Positions 1-7,766 of a stretch of DNA of 64,000 nt are shown piece after piece. Numbering within the stretch: position 1 is the first letter of the stretch; every line of letters starts with the position of its first letter. Under the pieces are notes generated by a model, which searched no databases, was not told where the DNA came from, and worked only from the letters and a program-made list of their open reading frames with translations. Position numbers and translations under genes: made by a program. The stretch covers positions 30,834 through 94,833 of the forward strand of contig DAHB01000005.1 in the NCBI GenBank assembly GCA_002498365.1, written 5' to 3'. This stretch comes from Methanomassiliicoccaceae archaeon UBA421. Lineage in GTDB: Archaea > Thermoplasmatota > Thermoplasmata > Methanomassiliicoccales > Methanomethylophilaceae.

Positions 1-233
1 ACTACTACCTGATAGGCCGCAGACCGATCCTTAAGCGCCGGAACTTTGAACCATGGGTCATTCCAGATCCCATGATCTATGGAGTATTATCCTCAATTTC
101 CCGAGATTATCCTCCTCTTAAGGGCACGTTATCCACGTGTTACTGAGCAGTCCGCCGAGTCCATTACGACTCTCGACTCGCATGTCTTAATCGAATTCCT
201 ATAGCGGTGGCCGCCGGCAGGATCAACCGGAGT
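1..233 (-). rRNA. 16S ribosomal RNA, 5' part (continues past the left edge)
   Basis: On the minus strand, positions 233 to about 211 read as the canonical archaeal 16S start (CTCCGGTTGATCCTGCCGG). This is followed by the conserved GATTAAGACATGCGAGTCGA segment and, further in, helices ending near CTATCAGGTAGTAGT at the window edge. Only about the first 233 nt of the gene are present. No 23S or 5S gene is visible, but the 3' side lies outside the window. Thermoplasmata commonly have unlinked rRNA genes, which cannot be tested here. The 5' boundary is approximate. Confidence 0.95.
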
Positions 234-333
234 CAAATCCTATGACTTTATGTAATCGTCTTGGATGGATGAAATTTTGAAACTGGCAGTTTACCATGTT
301 TCACCGCTGTCCTGTCAAACGGCTCACTCTTAT

Positions 334-360
334 CGAATGTTCCGTCTAACAGAACATTCG
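334..360 (-). other. Inverted repeat in the 16S leader
   Basis: CGAATGTTC (334-342) and GAACATTCG (352-360) form a perfect 9-bp stem with a 9-nt loop. It lies about 100 nt upstream of the mature 16S 5' end in the direction of rRNA transcription. A leader hairpin for pre-rRNA folding or processing is the simplest reading. The main 16S processing stem would need sequence beyond the 16S 3' end, which is not in the window. Confidence 0.5.
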
Positions 361-558
361 TAGCATCGAACGTCAGAGTTCAAGAGTGCACGCCCTAAGG
401 CGGAGATCTTGACTCTCCATGAATGCGCAACTTTCGGAGCCAGTGTGGTTCCATACCGGCCCACCAAGCCGCGCATTTCCTCGTATTGCGGTTGAGTATA
501 TAACAGTTTTGATGCTGTTATTCCTCACCGCATATCGGGGATTTGAACAATACAGAAC

Positions 559-568
559 CCATATAAAA
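559..568 (-). promoter_or_regulatory. Candidate rRNA promoter (TATA box, minus strand)
   Basis: The minus strand reads TTTTTATATG preceded by GCGGT, a fair archaeal TATA box with a BRE-like upstream element. It would place initiation near 530-535, giving a leader of about 300 nt before 16S. The call is inferred from consensus only. Confidence 0.35.
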
Positions 569-682
569 AACCGCGCAATGACAGCCCTCTGGGTGGCGCC
601 GCTTCTTCCGTTATTTTGGGTTCAGAACAAGAAAATCGGGAAAAATCCTCTTTTCAGCCGTGATCGGGCGGATAATCCAAAA

Positions 683-690
683 CTTTAATA
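683..690 (+). promoter_or_regulatory. TATA box for tRNA-Ser
   Basis: TTTAATAT lies about 26-30 bp upstream of the tRNA-Ser 5' end, the normal archaeal TATA spacing. Confidence 0.5.
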
Positions 691-715
691 TCCCTATCCC
701 ATACCCCAGAGCACT

Positions 716-803
716 GTGGGGGTGGCCCAGCCTGGTAAGGCGATAGACTGCTAATCTATTGTCCCAAAAGGACCCGCGAGTTCGAATCTCGCCCCTCACG
801 CCA
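716..803 (+). tRNA. tRNA-Ser(GCU)
   Basis: The acceptor stem GTGGGGG (716-722) pairs with CCCTCAC (793-799), with G73 at 800 and an encoded CCA at 801-803. The anticodon loop CTGCTAA in GACTGCTAATC gives anticodon GCU. The long variable arm (GTCCCAAAAGGAC) and G73 discriminator are typical of serine tRNAs. The T loop TTCGAAT is present. No intron is seen. Confidence 0.95.
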
Positions 804-899
804 TTCTATCATCTATTCTGTACGTTACTCTGCTAAGACAAGCACCCACGCACTCACGCGCGCGAAATATAATATATTGACCTTACAGTTTGTGAATCA

Positions 900-1541
900 A
901 TGAGATTTCTTGTCATCACGGATTTTCACCAGAAGCTCTCGAAACTCGAACTGATAAACAGAAGGATCGACGAGTACGGGCCCGATTTCACACTTTTCCT
1001 GGGAGACGTCACGGACATGGGCACGGGAGAGGATGCCGCCCGGATCCTGTCCTCGATCAATTCAGAGATTTATGTAATACCGGGCAACTGCGACCCGAGG
1101 GACCTCCCACATAAGATATCGGACGTGGCCCACGACATGCACGGTAAAGGCGCCGATATCGGGGGGCAGTACTTCGCCGGGCTCGGAGGCTCCAACATCA
1201 CGATATTCGGCACTCCTTTCGAATTGACGGAGGACGAGCTCTACAACGGCCTCAGGCCCGTTTCCAAGAAGGGAATGGTCCTCATGACGCATGTCCCCTC
1301 CTACGGGATGCTCGACACCATTCCTTCGGGGATCAACGTCGGCAGCAAATCGGTGAAAAGGATAGTGGACGAATTCAGGCCCGTCCTAGCATTGTCCGGA
1401 CATGTCCATGAGGCGATAGGCGCGGTAGAAAATGAGGGGGCCCTTTTCGTCAACCCCGGTCCGGCGAAGGAGGGCAGATGCGCCATAATCGATCTGGAAG
1501 GAGAGCGGGTTAGCTCCATGCTCCTAGGCCCCAAAGATTGA
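900..1541 (+). CDS. YfcE/MJ0936-type metallophosphoesterase
   Basis: This 213-residue protein has the calcineurin-like metal-site motifs in order: D8-x-H10, GD at 35-36, GNCD at 62-65 (GNHD in most family members), H131 and GHVH at 167-170. Its size fits the small archaeal MJ0936/YfcE class of dinuclear-metal phosphodiesterases, whose physiological substrates are mostly unknown. An AT-rich TATA (AAATATAATATATTG, 865-879) about 25 nt upstream suggests a nearly leaderless transcript. The Cys in the GNxD motif replaces the usual His and could alter metal coordination. Confidence 0.85.
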   Translation: MRFLVITDFHQKLSKLELINRRIDEYGPDFTLFLGDVTDMGTGEDAARILSSINSEIYVIPGNCDPRDLPHKISDVAHDMHGKGADIGGQYFAGLGGSNITIFGTPFELTEDELYNGLRPVSKKGMVLMTHVPSYGMLDTIPSGINVGSKSVKRIVDEFRPVLALSGHVHEAIGAVENEGALFVNPGPAKEGRCAIIDLEGERVSSMLLGPKD

Positions 1542-1592
1542 GGGGCCCGCAAAACTTTTTATAGGGCACCATGTTTAGAGGACTCGATTAGA

Positions 1593-1970
1593 ATGGCACT
1601 TTGGCAGGGTAAATCCAAAAGAATGTCGACCGGAGGCAGGCGCGTACTGTGCGCCGGCAAGAGAAAATTCGAGATCGGCAGAGAGAAGCAGTTCACCAAG
1701 ATCGGGCCCCAGAGGTCCAAGGCGTTCCGCGGAATGGGCGGCAACCTGAAAATGGGAGTGCTTACTGCAGAGTTTGCTAACGTCATTGACAAAAAGACCA
1801 ACTCTGCAAAAAAGGTCAAGATCATCACGGTCAAATCCAACCCCACCGACCCCAACTTCGTTCAGCGTAACATCCTGAACAAAGGTGCGACCATATCCAC
1901 CGAAGCCGGTGAGGCGGTCGTTACCTCCAGGCCCGGACAGGACGGGGTAGTGAACGCCGTTCTGATCTGA
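1593..1970 (+). CDS. rps8e: 30S ribosomal protein eS8
   Basis: The 125-residue basic protein begins MALWQGKSKR and carries the RKFEIGR and NPTDPNFVQRNIL segments characteristic of archaeal S8e, at the usual length. It belongs to the small ribosomal subunit. A TATA-like CTTTTTATAG lies at 1554-1563, so the transcript is short-leadered. A strong hairpin follows the gene at 1984-2009. Confidence 0.96.
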   Translation: MALWQGKSKRMSTGGRRVLCAGKRKFEIGREKQFTKIGPQRSKAFRGMGGNLKMGVLTAEFANVIDKKTNSAKKVKIITVKSNPTDPNFVQRNILNKGATISTEAGEAVVTSRPGQDGVVNAVLI

Positions 1971-1983
1971 ATAATCACTTTTC

Positions 1984-2009
1984 AAGGGCTGCCCTGCGGG
2001 GTAGCCCTT
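1984..2009 (+). terminator. Hairpin after rps8e
   Basis: AAGGGCTGCCC (1984-1994) pairs with GGGTAGCCCTT (1999-2009) around a TGCG tetraloop. This gives an 11-bp stem with one G-U pair, directly downstream of the rps8e stop. No long T-run follows, so it may act in mRNA 3'-end stability as much as in termination. Confidence 0.55.
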
Positions 2010-2059
2010 CCTGCCTTCTGCAATCAATTTTAATCGTATCATGCGATACGGTCCATATC

Positions 2060-2353
2060 ATGGTCTACGACGAAGATAACGCCATAGTGATCTGGCCTGA
2101 ATATTTTGATATCGATAGGACGCGCGCTGAAGGAAGAAGGCTCCCCAAGTCCCTTTGCGTCAGGAATCCGGACCTGGATCTGATAGCTAAGGGTGCGATG
2201 ATACTGGATCTCGAATACCGTATAATGGACGGAAAATCGTATCCGGGCAACGCATCGTCGAAGAAGGGCTGCGTGCGTGTGGAGAAAGGAAAGTTAAGCA
2301 AAACGGCCATAATCCCGCGTATCGGCGAAGTGCTTGTAAAAAATCAGAAGTGA
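2060..2353 (+). CDS. srp19: Signal recognition particle subunit SRP19
   Basis: This 97-residue protein has the archaeal SRP19 pattern: IVIWPEYFDIDRTRAEGRR followed by LPKSL near the N terminus, then a conserved YPGNASSKKGCVRV segment that contacts SRP RNA. SRP19 binds 7S RNA helices 6 and 8 and promotes SRP54 binding for co-translational targeting. A small perfect hairpin (CGTATC-ATGC-GATACG, 2035-2050) sits just upstream of the start. The stop overlaps the next gene by a few bases. Confidence 0.93.
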   Translation: MVYDEDNAIVIWPEYFDIDRTRAEGRRLPKSLCVRNPDLDLIAKGAMILDLEYRIMDGKSYPGNASSKKGCVRVEKGKLSKTAIIPRIGEVLVKNQK

Positions 2354-3759
2354 TCCGGATGATGTCTCCGAAGGAATCCCGCATCATCGATATAAATTCC
2401 GAGGCCGCAGGCGTGGACACCATGACCTTGATGGGCAATGCCGGTTCCAAGCTCGCCGAGGTCCTGATGGGCAGGTTTCCAGGCAAGAGGTTTCTTTTCG
2501 TCTGCGGTGCCGGAAATAACGGAGGAGACGGGTTCGCCGCGGCTTCCCTGATGACGGGAGAGGACGTCACGGTCTGTACGATGGGGCCTGCCTCCTCGAT
2601 CCGTTCCGACGAATCCGCATATTATTTCTCGAAACTGGTATGTCCCGTGATAGGTTTCGATGCCTTGTCTTTTGAAGGGTGTGATGTTCTGGTGGACTGC
2701 GTGCTCGGGACCGGTGCATCAGGGAATGTCCGCGGACCCTATGCTGACTTCATAGTCCTGGCACATTCGTTTGATGGCACGATCGTATCGGTAGATGTGC
2801 CTTCGGGCCTCGGATGTTGCGACAGCATAATACCTGACATCACTGTGACTTTCCATGATATAAAAACCGGCATGACCCCTGAAAACTCCGGAGAGATCAT
2901 AGTCGCCGATATAGGCATCCCGCCCGTTGCGGTTAATAACGTCGGCCCGGGAGATATGCTCAGGTACCCAATACCTGCGCCGGACAGCCATAAGGGCCTC
3001 AACGGCCGCATTCTGCTGATCGGCGGAGGACCTTACTGCGGAGCTCCTGCCATGGCCGGGCTGGCCTCTCTTCGCGTGGGAGCGGACATCGTCAAGATCG
3101 CTGTTCCGGAGAACGCCGCCGGGACCGTCTCTTCTTTCTCACCTGTTTTCATGATCGACCAACTTAGCGGGAAATACCTAACGTGCGATCACACCTCCCA
3201 CTTGCTCAGTGCCTCGAAAAACTATGACGCTGTACTCATAGGTCCGGGGCTGGGCTCCTGTGAGGAAACTATGGAGGCGGTTAGGTCCTTCGTGTCGGGA
3301 TGCCCTGTGCCTTTGATCATCGATGCTGATGCGATAGGCGCGGTCGGACCCGGATATGTCGCAAAGGTTCCGACCGTTATCACCCCGCACAAGAAGGAGT
3401 TCATAAGACTTGGGGGTGCTGGCACGTTTGAAGATCGGGACGTTAGCGCCCTGGCTTCTTCAACGGGTTCCGTGATAGTCCTCAAAGGAAGGACCGATAT
3501 TATTTCAGACGGAGAACGAACAAAAAATAATACCACTGGCACTGCTGCCATGACCGGAGCAGGCACCGGGGATGTCCTAGCCGGCATAATCGCCGGCCTA
3601 GTATCAAAGGGCATGACCTCCTTCGACGCCGCCTGCCTCGGCGCGTACATCTGCGGCAAGGCAGGGGAATACGGATTCTCGGAAAAATCCTACGGCCTCA
3701 TCGCAACGGACATCATAGATTTCATTCCGACAGTTATCAAAAACGGACTTAAGGGTTGA
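2350..3759 (+). CDS. nnr: Bifunctional NAD(P)HX epimerase/ADP-dependent dehydratase
   Basis: This 469-residue fusion repairs hydrated NAD(P)H. The N-terminal YjeF_N epimerase half (about 1-200) carries FVCGAGNNGGDGF and DVPSGLG motifs. The C-terminal ribokinase-like dehydratase half carries GGGPYCGAPAMAG and the catalytic TGAGTGDVLAG segment. The GTG at 2350 overlaps the SRP19 stop; ATG at 2359 or 2362 is equally possible. The length matches the fused Nnr family. The adjacent phosphoesterase follows after one base, suggesting an operon. Confidence 0.93.
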   Translation: MIRMMSPKESRIIDINSEAAGVDTMTLMGNAGSKLAEVLMGRFPGKRFLFVCGAGNNGGDGFAAASLMTGEDVTVCTMGPASSIRSDESAYYFSKLVCPVIGFDALSFEGCDVLVDCVLGTGASGNVRGPYADFIVLAHSFDGTIVSVDVPSGLGCCDSIIPDITVTFHDIKTGMTPENSGEIIVADIGIPPVAVNNVGPGDMLRYPIPAPDSHKGLNGRILLIGGGPYCGAPAMAGLASLRVGADIVKIAVPENAAGTVSSFSPVFMIDQLSGKYLTCDHTSHLLSASKNYDAVLIGPGLGSCEETMEAVRSFVSGCPVPLIIDADAIGAVGPGYVAKVPTVITPHKKEFIRLGGAGTFEDRDVSALASSTGSVIVLKGRTDIISDGERTKNNTTGTAAMTGAGTGDVLAGIIAGLVSKGMTSFDAACLGAYICGKAGEYGFSEKSYGLIATDIIDFIPTVIKNGLKG

Positions 3760-3760
3760 A

Positions 3761-4528
3761 ATGAACCTCCAGCCGATCAGCGGAACTCCCGCACTGAAAT
3801 TCGACCGTACGCTGGTTATCGGGGACCTCCACATAGGACTGGAATCACATCTGCTCTCTAAGGGCTTCCGCATCATCACTAGAACCTGGGACATGTTCGA
3901 TTCCATATCGGCGGCATCTGGAGATTGCGACAGGCTCATCGTCCTCGGAGACATCAAGGACTCGGTTCCCGGTACATCGAAGCAGGAATACCGGGAGATA
4001 CCTGCCTTCTTCGACAGGCTTTTGGAGTATTTCGATGATGTGGACGTCGTTAGAGGAAATCACGACACGAACATAGAGGAGTTCCTTCCTGGCGGGGTGA
4101 GGATACGTCCTGCCTCCGGCCTCAAGGTAGGCGATGTCGGTTTCGTGCACGGGCATACGTGGCCGTCCTCGGATGTAATGGGATGCGAAACGCTGGTACT
4201 GGCACATGACCATCCTGCAGTGATGTTCAGGGACGGGGTGGGAAAGATCACCACTGAACCATGCTGGCTCCGCGGCAGGTTCGCATCGACCGGGAACGAG
4301 AGGTTCGGCCGCCTCCCGTCGGAGTTCATAGTCGTACCGGCCTTCAACCGCATGCTGGGAGGCTCTCCTGTCAACGTGAGGGGCGAACCCCTTTTAGGGC
4401 CAATACTCAACAGCGACATAATAGATCTCGACAGCGCCAGGATCTATCTTCTTGACGGAATGGACCTGGGCAGGCGCAGGGACCTGCTTCTCGAGGGACG
4501 CGACCGCTCCCGCTGGAAGAAAAGATAA
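3761..4528 (+). CDS. Archaeal SbcD-related metallophosphoesterase
   Basis: This 255-residue protein has the motifs GDLHIG (metal site), LGDIKDS, RGNHDTNIE, HGHTW and AHDHP of the archaeal phosphoesterase family often annotated as ICC-like or SbcD-related. It is much shorter than the SbcD/Mre11 nucleases and its substrate is not known. It follows nnr with no gap, so the two are probably co-transcribed. The gene ends in TAA just before a bidirectional hairpin shared with mvhA. Confidence 0.85.
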   Translation: MNLQPISGTPALKFDRTLVIGDLHIGLESHLLSKGFRIITRTWDMFDSISAASGDCDRLIVLGDIKDSVPGTSKQEYREIPAFFDRLLEYFDDVDVVRGNHDTNIEEFLPGGVRIRPASGLKVGDVGFVHGHTWPSSDVMGCETLVLAHDHPAVMFRDGVGKITTEPCWLRGRFASTGNERFGRLPSEFIVVPAFNRMLGGSPVNVRGEPLLGPILNSDIIDLDSARIYLLDGMDLGRRRDLLLEGRDRSRWKKR

Positions 4529-4546
4529 AAAAGTAAAGGGGTTGAA

Positions 4547-4572
4547 GCGGGGGGATCCCTCCCCCTGTTTTT
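4547..4572. terminator. Bidirectional terminator between phosphoesterase and mvhA
   Basis: A GC-rich inverted repeat (GGGGGGA facing TCCCTCCCCC) ends in TTTTT on the plus strand. On the minus strand it is followed by a CTTTACTTTTTTATC stretch. It sits between two convergent genes, so it probably ends both transcripts. Confidence 0.6.
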
Positions 4573-4575
4573 CGC

Positions 4576-6093
4576 TCAGTTCCGGGAGACCTTCTCGAGG
4601 AGAGAGCCGTCCGCGCACCTGATCTCTGCCGTCATAGGCATCTGACCGGGCAGGCTGTGGGTAGCGCAGGAGTTGCAGGGGTCGTACGCCCTGAACGCCA
4701 TCTCCACCATGTTCAGCAGACCGGGGGAAACCTCGAAGTTGTGGATCAGTCCCTTGGCCACCTTGGCAACGTCGCAGTTGATCGGCCCGTTGTTGTTGGT
4801 AGTTCCGACTATCATGTTGCATGCGGTAACGATCCCGTTCTCGTCGCAGGTGTAGTCGTGGGTGAGGGTTCCTCTCGGAGCCTCGACAATACCGACTCCG
4901 CGCCCTCCGGGCATGACGTCGTGCTGCTTGACATTCTGGTCGAGGAACTTGTCGCTCTGAATGTCGGCCAGGCACTTTTCCGCGGCGTAGATCATCTCGA
5001 TGATCCTTGCCCAGTGGGTGGCCAGCGTGTGCTGGATCGGCCCTTCGACACCGAGGTCCTTGAAGAACCCGTGGTAGTACTCGAACTCGGCCTGCGCCAA
5101 AGGCGTGGATATGCTCTCGGCGGCGTTCAGCCTGGACAGGGGGGAGGCACGGTAGAATCCGCTCTCCGGCCCTACGGTCATTCCCTTGTATCCGACGTTC
5201 TTGAGGTACGGGAACTTCTCGTAGCTCCACTCCTCCGAAGCCTCGGAGACGTGGTCCAGATAGTCATAGGGCTCGTACTTCACGAACTCCTTGCCCTTCT
5301 GGTCGACGACCCTGACGGGTCCGTCGTGGAACTCGAGCTGGTTCTTGTCGTTGACCATGCCCATGTGGTAGGTCTCGTTGTAGTAGAGGTCTGTGTTGGC
5401 GATGATGTCGACGTAGTCCTTGTTTCCGAGGACGACGTCCTTCAGGACCTTCATGGACGTCTGCGAGAAGTCCACCATGTCCTTTGCCATAGCCTCCATC
5501 TCCTTCTGCTCCTCCCTGCTGATGGGCTTGGTGACTCCGCCCGGGACCCCCATAACGGGGTGGGTGGCCTTTCCGCCTATCATGGCCTGGATCTTCTGCG
5601 CCTTGGCACGGGTTGCGAGGACCGCTCCGCCGAGCTCGAGGCCCACGGCGGCCACGACTCCGAGGACGTTCCTCTGAGCGACGGGCGCTCCGGGTCCGCA
5701 TACGAAGTCGGCCGACGCGAGCGCATAGAAGTGCGCAATGTGGCTGTGCACGAAGTGGGCGTGGTAGAACGCATCCCTTATGGTGAACGCCGCCTCGGTG
5801 GGCTTGGTGTTGTAGCACCCGTCAGTGGCCTTGGTGGCCGCCATGTGGTGGGCACCGGGGCACACACCGCAGAGCCTTGCGGTGATCTGGTTCATCTCGG
5901 TGACCCTCCTTCCGATGCAGAATCTCTCGAAGCCTCTCAGCTCCGGGATCTGCCAGTAGGCGTTCTTCACGTTACCGTCGTCGTCGAGGAAAATCTCGAT
6001 CTTCCCGTGTCCCTCCAGACGGGTGATGGGGTCGACTACAATCCTCTTCTTGTCTGTCTTGTGCTTCTCATCCCAAATAATAGGTCCGGCCAT
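4576..6093 (-). CDS. mvhA: F420-non-reducing hydrogenase large subunit (MvhA)
   Basis: The [NiFe]-binding subunit takes up H2 and feeds electrons through MvhG and MvhD to HdrA for flavin-based bifurcation to ferredoxin and CoM-S-S-CoB. The L1 motif RLCGVCPGAHH holds C75 and C78; the L2 motif DPCNSCATH (471-479) holds C473 and C476. After H479 there is a 26-residue tail that a HycI-type endopeptidase would be expected to remove. The length (505 aa) is somewhat longer than typical MvhA. Start ATG has GGAGG at 7 nt. mvhG ends directly upstream. Confidence 0.96.
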   Translation of the reverse strand: MAGPIIWDEKHKTDKKRIVVDPITRLEGHGKIEIFLDDDGNVKNAYWQIPELRGFERFCIGRRVTEMNQITARLCGVCPGAHHMAATKATDGCYNTKPTEAAFTIRDAFYHAHFVHSHIAHFYALASADFVCGPGAPVAQRNVLGVVAAVGLELGGAVLATRAKAQKIQAMIGGKATHPVMGVPGGVTKPISREEQKEMEAMAKDMVDFSQTSMKVLKDVVLGNKDYVDIIANTDLYYNETYHMGMVNDKNQLEFHDGPVRVVDQKGKEFVKYEPYDYLDHVSEASEEWSYEKFPYLKNVGYKGMTVGPESGFYRASPLSRLNAAESISTPLAQAEFEYYHGFFKDLGVEGPIQHTLATHWARIIEMIYAAEKCLADIQSDKFLDQNVKQHDVMPGGRGVGIVEAPRGTLTHDYTCDENGIVTACNMIVGTTNNNGPINCDVAKVAKGLIHNFEVSPGLLNMVEMAFRAYDPCNSCATHSLPGQMPMTAEIRCADGSLLEKVSRN

Positions 6094-7314
6094 TTACTGA
6101 CCTCCTTCCTTGACTGATCTCTTAATCAGAGATTTGGACATCGAGAACGCATAGAAGTACCCGAGCGGGTCCTTTATCTGGCTCATGATGTCGTCGACCT
6201 TGTCCTCGCCCATGATGGGGTCCTCGTCTATGACGGGGAACAGAGAAGCGATCGCCGTGAAGGCGCTCGATCCCAGCTCCTGGACCTCGGGGGAGGGGCC
6301 GTAGCATCCGCGGCAAGGCTGTCCGACCCTGGTGCACCTTGCTCCGCAACCGCCCATTGTGGCCGCTCCGAGGCATATGATGCCCTGGTCGACCAGGCAC
6401 TTGTCGTTGTTGGTGTCCACCTGGTAAGGTTCCTTGACCTCGGTTATTCTCTTGTACTCCTTCTTCCTGGGGCACTCCTCGCAGAGCGTCTTGGAAGTGA
6501 CTCCGACCATTGTTCCCTTCGGAGGGAGCGCGACCCCGTTGTAGGCGAAGTCGGCCACCGCTTTGAGCAGGTGGGAGATGGACTCCTGCATAGGCGGGCA
6601 TCCCGGTATGTAGTAGTCCACGTCGATGACCTGGTCGAGAGCATATACGTTGTCGTACAGCAACGGGAGCGTTAGCTCTCCCTCGGGGACGGCCGTGGAC
6701 GTCTGAGGGATCCTCGGCTTGGCGCTGTTGTACTTGCTCTGGTAGGTCGCCGAGCTGGGAACCTCTGTGTAGACGTAGTCCAGTATCTCGTCCTTTCCGC
6801 CGGGCACGAGGTTGGCGAGGGCGGGAGTTCCGCCGAAGCATGCGCACGTTCCGTAGGAGACGACGATCAGGGACTTCTGTCTGAGGAGTCTGACCATGTG
6901 CTCGTTCTCGCTGTTCCTGACCGCACCGTTGATCATGCACACGGTTATCGAACCGTCTTCCATGGCGGCGATGTCCTTCTCCTTACCGTCCATCGCGATG
7001 GGCCACATCACGATGTTGGCCATGTCGCCGATGGTCAGGATCCTCTCGTTGGTGTCGAGCAGGGACACATCGCATCCGCCGCATGCGGCCGCCCAGTAGA
7101 TGGCGAGGTTGAACTTGCCGTTAGGCGGCGCTCCGGGGAGGAGCGGTCCGAGGTCTGCGGCTGCGAGCCCGATGGGCTCTTTGTCCGCCGAGCACTCAGC
7201 TGCTTCGCACACGGGCGCCTTTGCGGGCGCGGCGGTCTTCGCGGGAGCTGCGGCCGCCTGAGCGGCCTTCTGCTCTTCCTTCTTCTTCTTCTTTCTGTCT
7301 GCCCACCATCCCAT
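6094..7314 (-). CDS. mvhG: F420-non-reducing hydrogenase small subunit (MvhG)
   Basis: The 406-residue iron-sulfur subunit has the proximal-cluster region WAAACGGCDVSLLD, then YGTCACFGG and PGCPP. The medial/distal cluster cysteines are in CEECPRKKEY, CLVDQGIICLG and GGCGARC through CRGCYGP. It wires MvhA to MvhD. About 65 residues at the N terminus are a Lys-rich then Ala/Pro/Lys low-complexity extension with two extra Cys (PVCEAAECSAD), not part of the usual fold. There is no Tat signal, as expected for a cytoplasmic Mvh enzyme. SD GGAGG lies 8 nt before ATG. Confidence 0.95.
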   Translation of the reverse strand: MGWWADRKKKKKEEQKAAQAAAAPAKTAAPAKAPVCEAAECSADKEPIGLAAADLGPLLPGAPPNGKFNLAIYWAAACGGCDVSLLDTNERILTIGDMANIVMWPIAMDGKEKDIAAMEDGSITVCMINGAVRNSENEHMVRLLRQKSLIVVSYGTCACFGGTPALANLVPGGKDEILDYVYTEVPSSATYQSKYNSAKPRIPQTSTAVPEGELTLPLLYDNVYALDQVIDVDYYIPGCPPMQESISHLLKAVADFAYNGVALPPKGTMVGVTSKTLCEECPRKKEYKRITEVKEPYQVDTNNDKCLVDQGIICLGAATMGGCGARCTRVGQPCRGCYGPSPEVQELGSSAFTAIASLFPVIDEDPIMGEDKVDDIMSQIKDPLGYFYAFSMSKSLIKRSVKEGGQ

Positions 7315-7761
7315 TTACTCAGCCTCCTTTACTGCATCCTTGCGGTCTACGACCTTCACCAGGGGGGTGGGGCCGAGCTCCTTTATTGTGTTCACGAAGT
7401 TCGTGATCGTTGTCTGGAACTTCGCGGCCTCGGATGCGGACACCCATTCGAGGTTGAGCCTCTTAGGGTCGAATCCGTACTGTTCGAGGACCATTCTGAG
7501 AAGGGATATCCTTCTCCTCGCCCTGTAGTTGCCTCCTATGTAGTGGCAGTCTGCAGGGTGGCATCCCAGTATGATGACCCCGTCCGCACCTTTGGAGAAC
7601 GCCCTGAGGACGAACTCGGGGTCGATCCTCGCTGAGCACATCGTCCTGATGATGCGGAAGTTGGTCGGCATCTGGAGCCTGGCTACGCCTGCTCCGTCGG
7701 CACCCGCGTACGAGCACCAGTTGCAGCAGAAAGCTACGATCTTAGGTTCGAAATCTGCCAT
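7315..7761 (-). CDS. mvhD: Methyl-viologen-reducing hydrogenase delta subunit (MvhD)
   Basis: This roughly 148-residue protein carries the [2Fe-2S] ligand cysteines of the FlpD/MvhD family: FCCNWCSYAGADGAG, RTMCSARID and GCHPADCHYIGGN. It bridges the hydrogenase to HdrA, passing electrons to the bifurcating flavin. An in-frame GTG at 7770 would add three residues; the ATG at 7761 lies at a better distance from the GGAGGAGAG sequence that ends hdrA. Gene order hdrA-mvhD-mvhG-mvhA is tight, with an overlap or no gaps. Confidence 0.95.
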   Translation of the reverse strand: MADFEPKIVAFCCNWCSYAGADGAGVARLQMPTNFRIIRTMCSARIDPEFVLRAFSKGADGVIILGCHPADCHYIGGNYRARRRISLLRMVLEQYGFDPKRLNLEWVSASEAAKFQTTITNFVNTIKELGPTPLVKVVDRKDAVKEAE

Positions 7762-7766
7762 TGTAA

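Larger units (their letters stand above)
234..715. other. 16S rRNA leader and divergent promoter region, no gene
   Basis: This 480-base stretch separates the minus-strand 16S gene from the plus-strand tRNA-Ser. It holds the presumed 16S external leader, including a perfect 9-bp inverted repeat at 334-360, an rRNA promoter candidate near 559-568 and a tRNA promoter candidate near 683-690. An 89-codon open frame at 419-688 has no recognisable protein features and lies in this promoter/leader region, so it is not called as a gene. Confidence 0.6.

Noticed and set aside
419..688. An 89-codon frame between 16S and tRNA-Ser
   Set aside because: It overlaps the candidate rRNA promoter and leader and shows no conserved protein pattern.
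4657..6117. A 486-codon plus-strand open frame
   Set aside because: It is antisense to mvhA, with Val/Gly/Leu-rich sequence and no family features.
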